Positions 53,891 to 62,942 of a stretch of 64,000 nucleotides of DNA are shown here, piece by piece; positions within the stretch are counted from its first letter, which is position 1; every line of letters begins with the position of its first letter. This DNA comes from Candidatus Formimonas warabiya (GTDB taxonomy: Bacteria; Bacillota; Dehalobacteriia; Dehalobacteriales; Dehalobacteriaceae). The position numbers and the translations under genes were made by a program. The stretch covers positions 124,001-188,000 of the forward strand of contig NZ_CP017634.1 of the NCBI RefSeq assembly GCF_002777255.1, written 5' to 3'. A model generated the notes under the pieces. It was given only the letters and a program-made list of their open reading frames with translations, was not told the origin of the DNA and made no database searches.

Positions 53891-55355
53891 AAAATGCTTG
53901 CTCCTCTTGCTTCCATTTTTGCTTCTTATTCTTGGCGGTTGTGCTGAATCTTCGGGTGCATCGGCCGGTAAGATTATCCCGCCGTCCAACCAAGTCTGCC
54001 CGTTGGGAGGTAAATGGACGGTGCTTCAAGAGTTAGATACAAACAGCAATGGGTCAGAAGCAACAGCGAAATGGGTAGGGAGTAATGTCCAGTTTGCCGC
54101 AGGTGCCGTCGCCTTCGGCGGACATGTATGGGACAAGATTTCTTACAAAATCAAAAGGGTAAATGCTACCGATTACCTGATGACAAAATATATTCCTCCT
54201 TCCGGTATTTCTGTCCCGAAAACCCAGGAGGTTGATGTCATTACGGTCTACGCGGCGTCCAATTTTCTGGGCGAATTTATGAAGCTTGATGATACAAGCA
54301 TGATTTTTTTTGTGCAAAACAAAGATCTTTTATTGAAAAAAGTTTCTGACCAGGCGGATAGTGGGCTGGGAGCACTTCATACAAATACACAGGATCTGAA
54401 CCAAGACAGCAATGAAAGAACTTCCGGTGTCTTGGTAGGGCTAAGAATGCCTAAGGGCACCGGCTATACCTATCAAACCCTTTGGGTTGCCGTTGATCAT
54501 CATCAGCTTCACCCGGTCCTGGCGTCCAAACAGCTTTTTTTCCCGCGTACCAGCGGTTTTTGGGAACTTAATGTCCAGGACATCTCTAGCGCCGGAAAGA
54601 CGGGCAATATACTGACGGCCCGCAATGTGGCGACAAAGATCCTCGAAATGAAGAAGGCGGAAGAAGAAACGGCCGATCAAGTCTATACCGATCCGGCGGT
54701 AAGATTCATCGATTATATCGGTAATGATTATGTGGCCATCGAAAAAAAAACCGCCGGTGTTAATCAATTGCAGGTGCTTCCGGTCGACAAGCTATCATCG
54801 CCTACAGAAATAAAGGTGTCCGATTTGCTGGGGGACAAGGGATTAAACGCTTATTTGAGTGCCAGGAAACATGCTGTTGCGGCCTTAAGGGACAAAGGGG
54901 TTACCTCAATTGACAGAGATGAGTCTGGGGAAAATTTTGGCCTTGTACGGAAAAACGGCCATTGGTTTCTTGTGGGGAGAATCAACTATCAAAGTGGCGG
55001 CACGTTTGAGCAAACAGACTTTGATCTCAAGATCATCCCACCGGCCAATTTGATCTTCTATGATACCTTAGTCCTAAGCTGGCATAATATCAAGGACCGG
55101 GTTCCAGATGCCATGGACGCCTTTACTTCGCCCAATAAGGATATCGCCCTGGTTAAAACTAAAAATAAATTAACTATTTACCCCATCGGTGCGGAGCAAT
55201 TAGCAGAAAGCCCTTTGGCGGAGCTTGACCTGCAGGAAGGAGCGACCGTAATCATGGCTGAGTGGGCAACCGGGTCTTACGTTGATAGCTGGGAGAAATC
55301 GTTTCTCGCTTATGGCGCCCAAGCCTTATCAAGCAGCTCTGTTCGGATGCGCTGA
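53883..55355 (+). CDS. Secreted lipoprotein of unknown function
   Basis: The 490-residue protein has a type II signal peptide: KK, a long Leu-rich core and the lipobox LILGGC. The mature part is mostly beta and hydrophilic, with no recognised domain. It overlaps the kinase gene by 8 nt, so it is made with the two-component pair and may feed the sensor or be part of the envelope response (inference). ATG 53883 was chosen because the longer frame lies inside the kinase gene. Confidence 0.8.
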   Translation: MLKKCLLLLLPFLLLILGGCAESSGASAGKIIPPSNQVCPLGGKWTVLQELDTNSNGSEATAKWVGSNVQFAAGAVAFGGHVWDKISYKIKRVNATDYLMTKYIPPSGISVPKTQEVDVITVYAASNFLGEFMKLDDTSMIFFVQNKDLLLKKVSDQADSGLGALHTNTQDLNQDSNERTSGVLVGLRMPKGTGYTYQTLWVAVDHHQLHPVLASKQLFFPRTSGFWELNVQDISSAGKTGNILTARNVATKILEMKKAEEETADQVYTDPAVRFIDYIGNDYVAIEKKTAGVNQLQVLPVDKLSSPTEIKVSDLLGDKGLNAYLSARKHAVAALRDKGVTSIDRDESGENFGLVRKNGHWFLVGRINYQSGGTFEQTDFDLKIIPPANLIFYDTLVLSWHNIKDRVPDAMDAFTSPNKDIALVKTKNKLTIYPIGAEQLAESPLAELDLQEGATVIMAEWATGSYVDSWEKSFLAYGAQALSSSSVRMR

Positions 55356-55365
55356 ATATGATGGA

Positions 55366-55415
55366 AGAGAATGCAAGCAGATTTCACTCTGTTTACATTC
55401 TCTTTTCGATTTTTC
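55366..55415 (+). terminator. Rho-independent terminator after the lipoprotein
   Basis: AAGAGAATG pairs with CATTCTCTT across a loop with an inner CAGA/TCTG, then TTCGATTTTT. It closes the four-gene operon. The rest of the 368-base gap to 55723 shows no gene, only a direct repeat ATTCCGTTCTA at 55594 and 55607. Confidence 0.8.
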
Positions 55416-55723
55416 GAACACTTTTCAGAATCCTGACTACAAGTTAGCGATCCGCAGACTAAACTGCGCAAATTCGGAGTTATGCCAGACATTAACTACT
55501 TTTCACACAGCCTGCCCTCCCCGCGATTCCTTCTGGAGGTATCAATCAGCTTGGTATTAAATGCATAATTGGACTCAATAGGACGTCCCTGTGATTCCGT
55601 TCTATAATTCCGTTCTAAACATATGATAATTTAGTGGACTATGTCAATCATCCAAGTTTTCTGCCCAATTTCAGAGCCCGCATAAGGCCTTCGAAAATAA
55701 GACTTTTTGGACAGAAGGTATAA

Positions 55724-57124
55724 GTGAGCATGAAAAATGTTACGATAAAAAAGTTTTTTAAAAGAGCGTTTACAAAAAACAATATTATTTTAATAGTTTT
55801 GATGATACTGATCTATTTGCTCATTTCGTTATACTTTGTGAATCATTTCTTTTTCAACACGCTAATAAATGGAGTAGATCTTTCATTTAAAGCTCATGAT
55901 GATGCGGAGCATATAATAAGAAAGTATATTAGCGACTATAAGCTGCTGTTAATAGAAAGAAATGGCAAAACGGAAGAAATAACAGGGCAGGATATAGGAC
56001 TGCAATACAATGAAAAAAATGGTATTTCTAAGATATATTGTACGAAAAATTCGCTTAAATGGCTAGGTTCGCTGTTCAAAGATCAAATATATTGTGTAAA
56101 TGATCTATTTGTTTATAATGTCAATGCTTTACAACATAAAATAAACAATTTAAATTGTTTAAATGAGGATATTGTAGAACCCCGAAATGTCGATTTTAAG
56201 TATTCAAATGGTTCCTATGAGGTGGTTGAGGAAGTATACGGGAATAAAGTTTTGAAAGATAAACTATACGAAGCGATAAAAATGAGTATATTAAAGGGAA
56301 AATTAAAATTGGATTTAAATGAAAATCTTTGTTATGAAAATCCAAAGTACACCGTAAGCTCTGATAAAATGCCGAAAACCCAAAATTTGCTAAATGAGTA
56401 TGTGTCGGCAAATATCATTTATAAATTTGGCAGTGAAAATGAAATAGTAGATGGAGATATAATAAATGAATGGCTTAGTGTGGATGAGAATTTAGATGCG
56501 GTAGTGAGCAAAACAGCAGTTATGAAATATGTAAAAGAATTGAGCAGAAAATATGATACAGTTGGGGTAGCAAGAAATTTTAAAGCATCCATAGGCAAAA
56601 CAATAGAAGTTAAGGGCGGACTTTATGGGTGGAAAATTAATCAGAATGCTGAAACAGAAGCATTATTGAAAAATATCATCCTCGGTGAAGCGATTGAAAA
56701 AGAACCTGTATACGCGCAAAGGGCTTTAGGCAGGGGTGAAGATGAAATAGGCAGCACTTATGTAGAAATTAATATCACAAGACAGCATCTCTGGTTTTAT
56801 AAAGATGGGAAGCTTATTACCCAGGGTCCTATCGTAACAGGGAATCCTAATAGAGGATATTCTACTGTGACGGGTACTTTTATGCTCAATTATAAACTAG
56901 CAGGGGCAATTTTAAGGGGACCGGGCTATGAATCTGGAGTAACATATTGGATGCCTTTTTTCGGGAATACGGGAATACACGATGCCAGCTGGAGATATTC
57001 TTTCGGAGGGCAGATATATAAAAAGAACGGAACCCATGGATGCATAAATACCCCATTATATTTGGCAAAAGCAATTTTTGAGAATATAGAAGATGGGATC
57101 CCTATTATTTGTTATGAAGAATAG
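55724..57124 (+). CDS. L,D-transpeptidase (YkuD) with membrane anchor
   Basis: The 466-residue protein has one N-terminal transmembrane helix (about 20-42), a peptidoglycan-binding-type region and a C-terminal YkuD domain with TRQHLWFYKDGKLI, GIHDASW and the catalytic HGCINTP (His, Cys). It makes 3-3 cross-links in peptidoglycan or attaches proteins. AGAAGG precedes GTG 55724 by 5 nt; ATG 55730 is possible. AT-rich and monocistronic. Confidence 0.9.
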   Translation: MSMKNVTIKKFFKRAFTKNNIILIVLMILIYLLISLYFVNHFFFNTLINGVDLSFKAHDDAEHIIRKYISDYKLLLIERNGKTEEITGQDIGLQYNEKNGISKIYCTKNSLKWLGSLFKDQIYCVNDLFVYNVNALQHKINNLNCLNEDIVEPRNVDFKYSNGSYEVVEEVYGNKVLKDKLYEAIKMSILKGKLKLDLNENLCYENPKYTVSSDKMPKTQNLLNEYVSANIIYKFGSENEIVDGDIINEWLSVDENLDAVVSKTAVMKYVKELSRKYDTVGVARNFKASIGKTIEVKGGLYGWKINQNAETEALLKNIILGEAIEKEPVYAQRALGRGEDEIGSTYVEINITRQHLWFYKDGKLITQGPIVTGNPNRGYSTVTGTFMLNYKLAGAILRGPGYESGVTYWMPFFGNTGIHDASWRYSFGGQIYKKNGTHGCINTPLYLAKAIFENIEDGIPIICYEE

Positions 57125-57232
57125 AAATATAGATTTACAGAAACCATTTTTCTAAGATCTGGTCATTATATCTGGCAACTTATGAACAGGCAATCCCGTC
57201 AGTAATTAGACATTTTAGGAGGACGTTTAAAC

Positions 57233-58711
57233 TTTCGTGTAATTGGTAATAATAACCATAAAGGAGATGTTATCAATGAACGAAAGAGCAAATGAACTAG
57301 TAAAACTATTGGCGCAGGAATGCAGCAGCATGGAGGACATCCATACAATGCTGAAAAATCTGTTCAGCGGAACCATTGAGCAGATGCTGGAAGCAGAAAT
57401 GGATGAGCATTTGGGGTATGATAAGCACAGTCCGGCAGGAGATCTGAGCGGAAACAGCCGGAACGGCTACAACCAAAAAACGATTCAAACGCAAATGGGA
57501 AAGACGGAAATCAAGGTTCCGCGAGACCGAAACGGAGAATTTGAACCGCAGCTTATAGAGAAATATCAGACAAAATCCAACAATCTGGAGCAGCAAGTGA
57601 TAGCCATGTACCAAAAAGGCATGTCTACCCGTGATATAGAGGCACACCTTCGTGATATCTATGGAGTAGACGCATCACCGGCCCTGATCAGTCGCATTAC
57701 AGACAAAATCATGCCGCAGCTGATGGAGTGGCAGTCAAGACCGTTGGAGAGCATATATCCTGTAACTTTCTTTGATGGGATTGTCTTCAAAGTGCGTAAG
57801 GACGCCAAGATCATCAACAAGTGTGCCTATACAGTATTAGGGATTAACATGGAAGGCAGGAAAGAGATATTAGGTATTTGGATCAGCGAAAATGAGAGTG
57901 CAAGCTTTTGGGCAACGGTGGTCAATGAGATGAAAAACCGGGGCATCAACGACATTTTCATTGCGTGTCATGACAATTTAAACGGATTATCGACGGCGAT
58001 AAACAGTGTGTTCCCGAAGACAGAGCAACAGCTTTGTATCATCCACCAAATCAGAAACTCAACAAAGTATGTTTCATACAAAGATTTAAAACCTATTATG
58101 GCGGATTTAAAGACGGTCTATCAGGCTCCCTGTGAGGAGGACGCCCTTTATCATCTTGAGGAATTTGGGGAGAAATGGGGTAAAAAATATCCTCAGATAG
58201 CAAAGTCATGGCGAGATAACTGGAGCGAGCTTTCGGTATATTTTAAGTATCCGGAGAATGTCAGAAGGCTAATTTATACGACAAATGCCGTAGAAGGATT
58301 TCATCGAATGCTCCGGAAATTTACCAAAACCAAGACCACCTTCCCCGGCGATGAGGCGCTCAAGAAATCAGTTTACCTATCTATTATGGAAATTGAGAAA
58401 AAATGGGGATTACCCATGCGCGATTGGGGAATAATAATGGGACAAATGTCTATTTTCTTTGAGGAACGTCTGTCGGGCAACAAAAGCGCATAGCTCCTCG
58501 GGGGCTCTGCCCCCGAACCCCCGGAGTTTTTCGGGTTGGGAATCTAAGCAATGAAAAAGCAGCCCTTTAAGACTGCCTTTCCAATTGCTTGAGTTCCACA
58601 GTCAGACCCTCAGGTTGCCCTCCGGCAGAGCCTTGTCTTTCTGGCTGTACTACAATGTTACCCATTATTGCAAGGTCTTAAACCTTGTTAGGGATAACTA
58701 ATTACACGAAA
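57233..58711 (+). mobile_element. IS256-family insertion sequence
   Basis: A single transposase gene lies between near-inverted ends: TTTCGTGTAATTGGTAAT at 57233 and, on the other strand from 58711, TTTCGTGTAATTAGTTAT. The flanking octamers (GTTTAAAC left, TATGAAAC right) share only five positions, so no clear target duplication is seen. The element is about 1.48 kb, the normal size, and its gene is intact, so it may be active. About 200 bases after the gene contain a GC-rich hairpin but no second ORF. Confidence 0.85.
57276..58493 (+). CDS. IS256-family transposase
   Basis: The 405-residue mutator-type transposase has EMDEHLGYDKHS and GNSRNGYNQKTIQT near the N-terminus. The DDE core includes VTFFDGIVFKVRKDA, FIACHDNLNGLSTAI and the late region IYTTNAVEGFHRMLRKFTKT. 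ATG 57276 follows GGAGATG. It is complete. Confidence 0.93.
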   Translation: MNERANELVKLLAQECSSMEDIHTMLKNLFSGTIEQMLEAEMDEHLGYDKHSPAGDLSGNSRNGYNQKTIQTQMGKTEIKVPRDRNGEFEPQLIEKYQTKSNNLEQQVIAMYQKGMSTRDIEAHLRDIYGVDASPALISRITDKIMPQLMEWQSRPLESIYPVTFFDGIVFKVRKDAKIINKCAYTVLGINMEGRKEILGIWISENESASFWATVVNEMKNRGINDIFIACHDNLNGLSTAINSVFPKTEQQLCIIHQIRNSTKYVSYKDLKPIMADLKTVYQAPCEEDALYHLEEFGEKWGKKYPQIAKSWRDNWSELSVYFKYPENVRRLIYTTNAVEGFHRMLRKFTKTKTTFPGDEALKKSVYLSIMEIEKKWGLPMRDWGIIMGQMSIFFEERLSGNKSA

Positions 58712-59010
58712 TATGAAACATTCCCCATTTTAGGCTGGCAGAAACAGAATGTATCCTAACACTGTTAAAAAATATCTGTTATTTTCCACTGCCTCACTTT
58801 TGTATCGATCCTGGAATAAGTGATCTTTTCTGCCATACTGCCAAATTTTGCTTCAGTCTAATTTAAGCATTAATATGGCTCAACAATCAGCATTTTTCTG
58901 ACTGTTGAGCCTTTTTTACAGGAAAGACCTTCCATTGGTCCTTTCTAGAGCCGTCCCTCGTTCTACCTGCTTGAAAATTATCTCTTTACATTTGACAAAT
59001 ATAATTGGTT
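58494..59010. other. IS tail and intergenic region
   Basis: This holds the non-coding end of the insertion sequence to 58711, then about 160 bases without a gene, and the terminator at 58877. No ORF is convincing. Confidence 0.6.
58877..58917. terminator. Strong intrinsic terminator
   Basis: GGCTCAACAATCAG and CTGACTGTTGAGCC pair almost fully across CATTTTT and are followed by TTTTTT. It lies between the insertion sequence and the convergent glycosyltransferase gene and can serve either direction. Confidence 0.85.
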
Positions 59011-60120
59011 CTATAGAAATTGCTCTATAACCGAAGTCCTGGCTTGCATTTGTTTATCAAAGTCGAAAACCTCTTTAAATTTTGCCTGCCCCCGTGCTGA
59101 CATCTGGTATAGTTCATCGGGATTTTGATAATATTCCAGAATATTTTCGGCGATTTTTTCAGCAACCGGATTGATAAAAAATATATCCTTCCTGTGTTCA
59201 AAGTGTTCGTTCATATTGAGCATGTCGGTACAAAAAATAGCAACGTTATGCAAGGCAGCATCGATACAGCAGCCTGTCGGGAAGCCGTCAAAGCTTTTGC
59301 CGGGTATGAGGATAAAAGGTTGATTCGGCGAAACGATGATATCCATTTTGGAAAAGAAATGTGGGAAAAATCTTTTATCTTTCGAGCCATAGAATACGAC
59401 CGTGTAGCCCAATTCCTTTACGTCAATTTCATTTGGCCCAAAATTACCCACAATATGAAACCGGAAATTCTCTGTAACCTTCAGCAGTTTTTTACAGGTC
59501 TCAATAAAAACCGGAAAACCCTTGTCGATTCCCAATGGCATATATTTATTAGCAATAAAGCAGATATCGAAAGTGTTTTTGTCTTTTCCAAAATATAATT
59601 TCGGGATCGTCGGGTAGAAATATTCGGGGTAAGTTACCATTCCATAAATATAGGCCACTTTATCCGGGGTGACAAAACCTCGGTTAACAATATAATCATA
59701 GATTATTTTCTGCGTGACAATTACTTTTCTGAATAAGGGAGAACCAAAAACCTTTCTTAGCTTGGTGTCGACCTCGTCATCATTGAACCAAAAACCTCCG
59801 CCGGGATATAATTCAAAAATAAAAGGTGTGTTGTCATATTCATAAGTAAAGGTAAAGTGGGCGGCGTTACTCAGAAAAACCGTATAAAACAAAGCGTAGG
59901 ACTTCCCAGTCCAATCAAACTGCCAAAATGACTTTACTTTATCCTTAAGATGGGGATAAGTAGCGGCATATTCGGGATAATGGTTGTCATGCCGGTGAAC
60001 ATAAGCTTCACAGTTTGGAAACCTCTCTAAATAGTAGTTAAATTCGGCTATTCTAAAACCTGTGGTCAAATTTGGAAAAAAGTCATCCAAAATAGCTAAT
60101 TTTTTATTGGTCATATTCAT
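59011..60120 (-). CDS. Glycosyltransferase, GT-B type
   Basis: The 369-residue protein looks like a family-4-type glycosyltransferase: C-terminal Rossmann half with FRFHIVGNFGPNE, KMDIIVSPNQPF and the EX7E-like ENILEYYQNPDELYQMSARG region. It would move a sugar from a nucleotide donor to a cell-surface glycan or protein. Its ATG overlaps the TGA of a truncated upstream gene. AT-rich. Confidence 0.8.
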   Translation of the reverse strand: MNMTNKKLAILDDFFPNLTTGFRIAEFNYYLERFPNCEAYVHRHDNHYPEYAATYPHLKDKVKSFWQFDWTGKSYALFYTVFLSNAAHFTFTYEYDNTPFIFELYPGGGFWFNDDEVDTKLRKVFGSPLFRKVIVTQKIIYDYIVNRGFVTPDKVAYIYGMVTYPEYFYPTIPKLYFGKDKNTFDICFIANKYMPLGIDKGFPVFIETCKKLLKVTENFRFHIVGNFGPNEIDVKELGYTVVFYGSKDKRFFPHFFSKMDIIVSPNQPFILIPGKSFDGFPTGCCIDAALHNVAIFCTDMLNMNEHFEHRKDIFFINPVAEKIAENILEYYQNPDELYQMSARGQAKFKEVFDFDKQMQARTSVIEQFL

Positions 60121-60315
60121 TTTATCCGTTCCTTCTCCTTGTTGGCATTGTTGGTATAATAGGTGAAATTCTCCTGTGCCCAGTCCTTATGGAAAAGATG
60201 ATTTTTGTAGGATTCAGGGTCATGCATGGTTGAACAATAAACCTTAAACCGTGTCTTAGATTTAATTCGGCTGTCGGTTAGACTTTGAATATAATCCCAT
60301 GTTTGTCCTACGAAT
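60121..60315 (-). pseudogene. 5'-truncated gene upstream of the glycosyltransferase
   Basis: Reading on the minus strand, FVGQTWDYIQSLTDSRIKSK, RFKVYCSTMHDPESYKNH and LFHKDWAQENFTYY are open up to a TGA that overlaps the next ATG. An in-frame TAA lies just before, and no start is available. It is the end of a protein once co-transcribed with the glycosyltransferase. The family was not recognised; a glycan-synthesis role is likely from context. Confidence 0.6.
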
Positions 60316-60675
60316 TATTATAGATATGAGGTTCAGAATCATCTGCCGTATTATTTAAAAGCGAATTAAAACTTCTAGCAGTCAGCCCAAGTCGATAAAA
60401 AGTTGGAATAGCTAATGAAAGGCGGATTGATATCATCTATCCTCTCATATTTAACTTGTCTACAATCATTATATTTTTTATATGCCAAGGTGTGACAACG
60501 GTTATCTAAGTTTAATTTGTGCTGTCTGCCAACACGTTACTTCACTCCGAAAAATCATATAAAAACACCGCATTCCAAAATTCAAGGAAAATCAGGCTGA
60601 AAATCGGGGCATACGCTTTAATATTTATTGAAATCATAGGTGTGATGATGTGGTGCAAATTACATTAAATACATT
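60316..60675. other. Intergenic region before the TetR cassette
   Basis: I see no gene in these 360 bases. The left edge is where the truncated gene upstream of the glycosyltransferase stops matching, so a deletion or insertion boundary lies here. Confidence 0.5.
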
Positions 60676-60728
60676 TTGACTTTAAGTCAATAAGTGCTAT
60701 ACTATATTATACATTGACTTCAAGTCAA
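60676..60728 (+). promoter_or_regulatory. TetR promoter with two operator palindromes
   Basis: TTGACTTTAAGTCAA (60676) and TTGACTTCAAGTCAA (60714) are two copies of one palindrome, 38 nt apart. The first supplies the -35 (TTGACT) with TATACT at 60698, 16 nt further; the second covers the region just after the start site. Both fit self-repression by the TetR protein. Confidence 0.85.
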
Positions 60729-60746
60729 TAAATTTTTCTGAATGAG

Positions 60747-61427
60747 GTGATCAAACTGGCGAGAAAGATTGATGATTCCGAGTTTATCAAACCGTATGAC
60801 ATTCAGGAACACAAGTTTATGATGATGGGAGAAAAAAAACGCGAGCGTGTGATCGATGCGGCGCTGAAGGAGTTTTCCAAAGGTTATATGGCAGCGAATA
60901 CGGATGTCATTGTGAAAGAAGCGGGGATATCAAAAGGACTCCTCTTTCATTACTTCGGGTCCAAACGAGGACTTTTCCTGTTTCTCATTAAATATGCCTT
61001 GGATATTTTTTTTGCGGAATATGAAAAGGTCATTTCCGAAGGTCATGATCTTCTTGAAAATATCAGGCTTGGATCAAAACTGAAGATGGACATGTCCTTG
61101 CGATACCCGCTTCTATTCGGTTTTCTGGTGAAAGCATATTTGGCCATGAAAGATGTTTTCCCGGAAGGGCTGCCGGGAGATTTGCTTAATTTGGCCGATA
61201 TGGGGATGCAGCAAATCTGCCAAAGATCGAATAATGACAAAACGCTGTTCAAGGAAGGCATTGATACTGAAAGGGCGCAAAACATTATTATCTGGACGAT
61301 GAATGGCTTCATCGACAGCTTGTTTCGGTATGGCGATGACGTCGAGGCCTACAAGGCCCATTATGATGAAAATGTAAAAGAACTTGAAGCGTATCTGCAA
61401 ACGCTTCGTAAAATCCTGTATCGGTAA
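60747..61427 (+). CDS. TetR-family regulator
   Basis: The 226-residue protein has an HTH with RVIDAALKEFSKGYMAANTD, VIVKEAGISKGLLFHYFGSK and a helical ligand domain. The GTG at 60747 overlaps its own AATGAGGTGATC site; a CTG at 60756 or ATG at about 60819 (MMMGEKKRERVI) are alternative starts. It precedes an ABC ATPase/permease pair and probably represses it. Confidence 0.85.
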   Translation: MIKLARKIDDSEFIKPYDIQEHKFMMMGEKKRERVIDAALKEFSKGYMAANTDVIVKEAGISKGLLFHYFGSKRGLFLFLIKYALDIFFAEYEKVISEGHDLLENIRLGSKLKMDMSLRYPLLFGFLVKAYLAMKDVFPEGLPGDLLNLADMGMQQICQRSNNDKTLFKEGIDTERAQNIIIWTMNGFIDSLFRYGDDVEAYKAHYDENVKELEAYLQTLRKILYR

Positions 61428-61504
61428 AGTGAAACATTTAGCCCGCTTACGCAAGTGAGGGGCCTTACGGACAAATCATGCGTGATCAAAGGAGGAAAAT
61501 GAAT

Positions 61505-62203
61505 ATGTTTATTGATGTTATAAACTTAAAGAAAAGCTATACAACGGGCTCGGTCACAACTGAAGTTTTAAAGGGAATCGGCATGAAGCTGGAAAAAGGA
61601 GAAACCGGTGTCATCCTCGGACCATCCGGTTCCGGAAAATCTACACTGATCAATATCATCGGGGGCATTGACCGCGGCGACAGCGGACAGGTTTCCGTTG
61701 ACGGGGTCGAGATAACCGATTTAAACGACGACCAGCTGACCGATTACAGACGTGGGGACATCGGTTTTGTTTTCCAGTTCTATAACCTGGTTCCCAATCT
61801 CACAGTCGGGGAAAATATTGAAGTTGTTTCCAACATCAGCAAATCACCTCTGGACACGGACGTGGTTTTAGCGGCGGTGGGAATGAGGGATAAAAAACAT
61901 CGCTTCCCAAGGGAGCTTTCCGGTGGTGAGCAGCAAAGGGTGTCTATTGCCAGAGCGATCGTCAAGAACCCGAAGCTGCTGCTTTGCGACGAGCCGACCG
62001 GTGCCCTTGATTTTCTGACATCCCGCTTCATCCTGCAGCTTTTACAGCAGGTGAACCAAAAATACGGGACCACCATTTTGATGATCACCCACAATGCTGC
62101 GATAGCCGCTATGGCCAATAGGGTATTTAGGCTCAGGAGCGGTGAAGTTGTGGAAGAATCGGTTAACCAGAATACTGTTCCGGCGGAAAGGATTGAATGG
62201 TAA
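61505..62203 (+). CDS. ABC ATPase, MacB/LolD type
   Basis: The 232-residue ATPase has Walker A GPSGSGKST, signature LSGGEQQRVSIARAI and Walker B LLLCDEPTGALD, with the Q-loop FVFQFYNLVPNLTVGEN. It normally works with an FtsX-type permease. ATG 61505 is 9 nt after GGAGG. Its stop overlaps the next start (TAATG). Confidence 0.9.
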   Translation: MFIDVINLKKSYTTGSVTTEVLKGIGMKLEKGETGVILGPSGSGKSTLINIIGGIDRGDSGQVSVDGVEITDLNDDQLTDYRRGDIGFVFQFYNLVPNLTVGENIEVVSNISKSPLDTDVVLAAVGMRDKKHRFPRELSGGEQQRVSIARAIVKNPKLLLCDEPTGALDFLTSRFILQLLQQVNQKYGTTILMITHNAAIAAMANRVFRLRSGEVVEESVNQNTVPAERIEW

Positions 62204-62637
62204 TGATCATTAATAAAAGGATCAAACGTGTTTTGCTCGAAAACAAAGCACAATATATCGGCTCCATTTTGCTGGTTGTTTTCAGCTGCTTTTTGTTTAC
62301 ATCCATGATCATTGAAGAAAACAAGAACACGATTTCGTTGATGAAGGTTTTCGGATACCGGAAAAAGGAAGTCGATTCCCTGATTCTCAACAGCTCAACG
62401 CCTGTCGTCGTACTTGGGTATATCGTTGGCATACCGCTCAGTTTTGCATTAATGGGAGGACTCATGAAAGCGCTTGAAAACAGCCTTACTTTTGCCATGC
62501 CCGTGACGATTGATCCGTTTTACATCATAGTCGGATTTGTCATTGTAATGTTTTCCTATGAGCTGTCGAAGCTGCTGTGCAGGAGAAAAGTCACTGCAGT
62601 TTCTATGAGCGAGGCGCTGAAGGCAGGGACGGAATAG
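62203..62637 (+). CDS. FtsX permease reduced by an internal deletion
   Basis: The 144-residue ORF joins the extreme N-terminus of a large FtsX/MacB-type permease (INKRIKRVLLENKAQYIGSI plus the first helix, to about residue 38) to its last FtsX domain (ISLMKVFGYRKKEVDSLIL, helices, SMSEALKAG end). The normal relatives of this type are about 750-800 residues. The frame is kept across the junction near EENKNT. It may be non-functional, or a minimal permease. Confidence 0.7.
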   Translation: MIINKRIKRVLLENKAQYIGSILLVVFSCFLFTSMIIEENKNTISLMKVFGYRKKEVDSLILNSSTPVVVLGYIVGIPLSFALMGGLMKALENSLTFAMPVTIDPFYIIVGFVIVMFSYELSKLLCRRKVTAVSMSEALKAGTE

Positions 62638-62745
62638 AAAAGTTATTGCACCCGATTTGAGGCTGCAGTAAAAAGGATTGCGCCTCATTGTGTTGTTCCG
62701 AATGACATTTGAATAATTCGGGTTAAGGGGCAACCCAGTGGAAAA

Positions 62746-62844
62746 AGAGGAAGCAGGAAATACTGTCCGCCTAATAAAGCAATTGAAGAAAAACTTCTTG
62801 AAGATGCTTTTGTTGAATCATACAAATTGTTATGCGATAATAAT
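62746..62844 (+). pseudogene. Serine-recombinase zinc-ribbon fragment
   Basis: An open stretch reads SRKYCPPNKAIEEKLLEDAF and VESYKLLCDNN, which resembles the zinc-ribbon end of large serine recombinases (CPNKAIEEKLLEDAF-type). No start or other domain is present. It is a trace of a former integrative element. Confidence 0.5.
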
Positions 62845-62864
62845 TCTGAGTGGAGAAGGTTATT

Positions 62865-62942
62865 ATGAAAAAAGAAAATACTCTTTTGTTGTTTTGGGGA
62901 GAAAATTGTAAAGTTTTGTTATGGAGAAACTACAATGTATGA
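62865..62942 (+). CDS. 25-residue ORF before the flavoprotein
   Basis: GAGAAGG lies 5 nt before ATG 62865. The product KKENTLLLFWGENCKVLLWR after Met ends NYNV and its stop overlaps the following ATG. It may be a short leader or a chance ORF. Confidence 0.25.
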   Translation: MKKENTLLLFWGENCKVLLWRNYNV

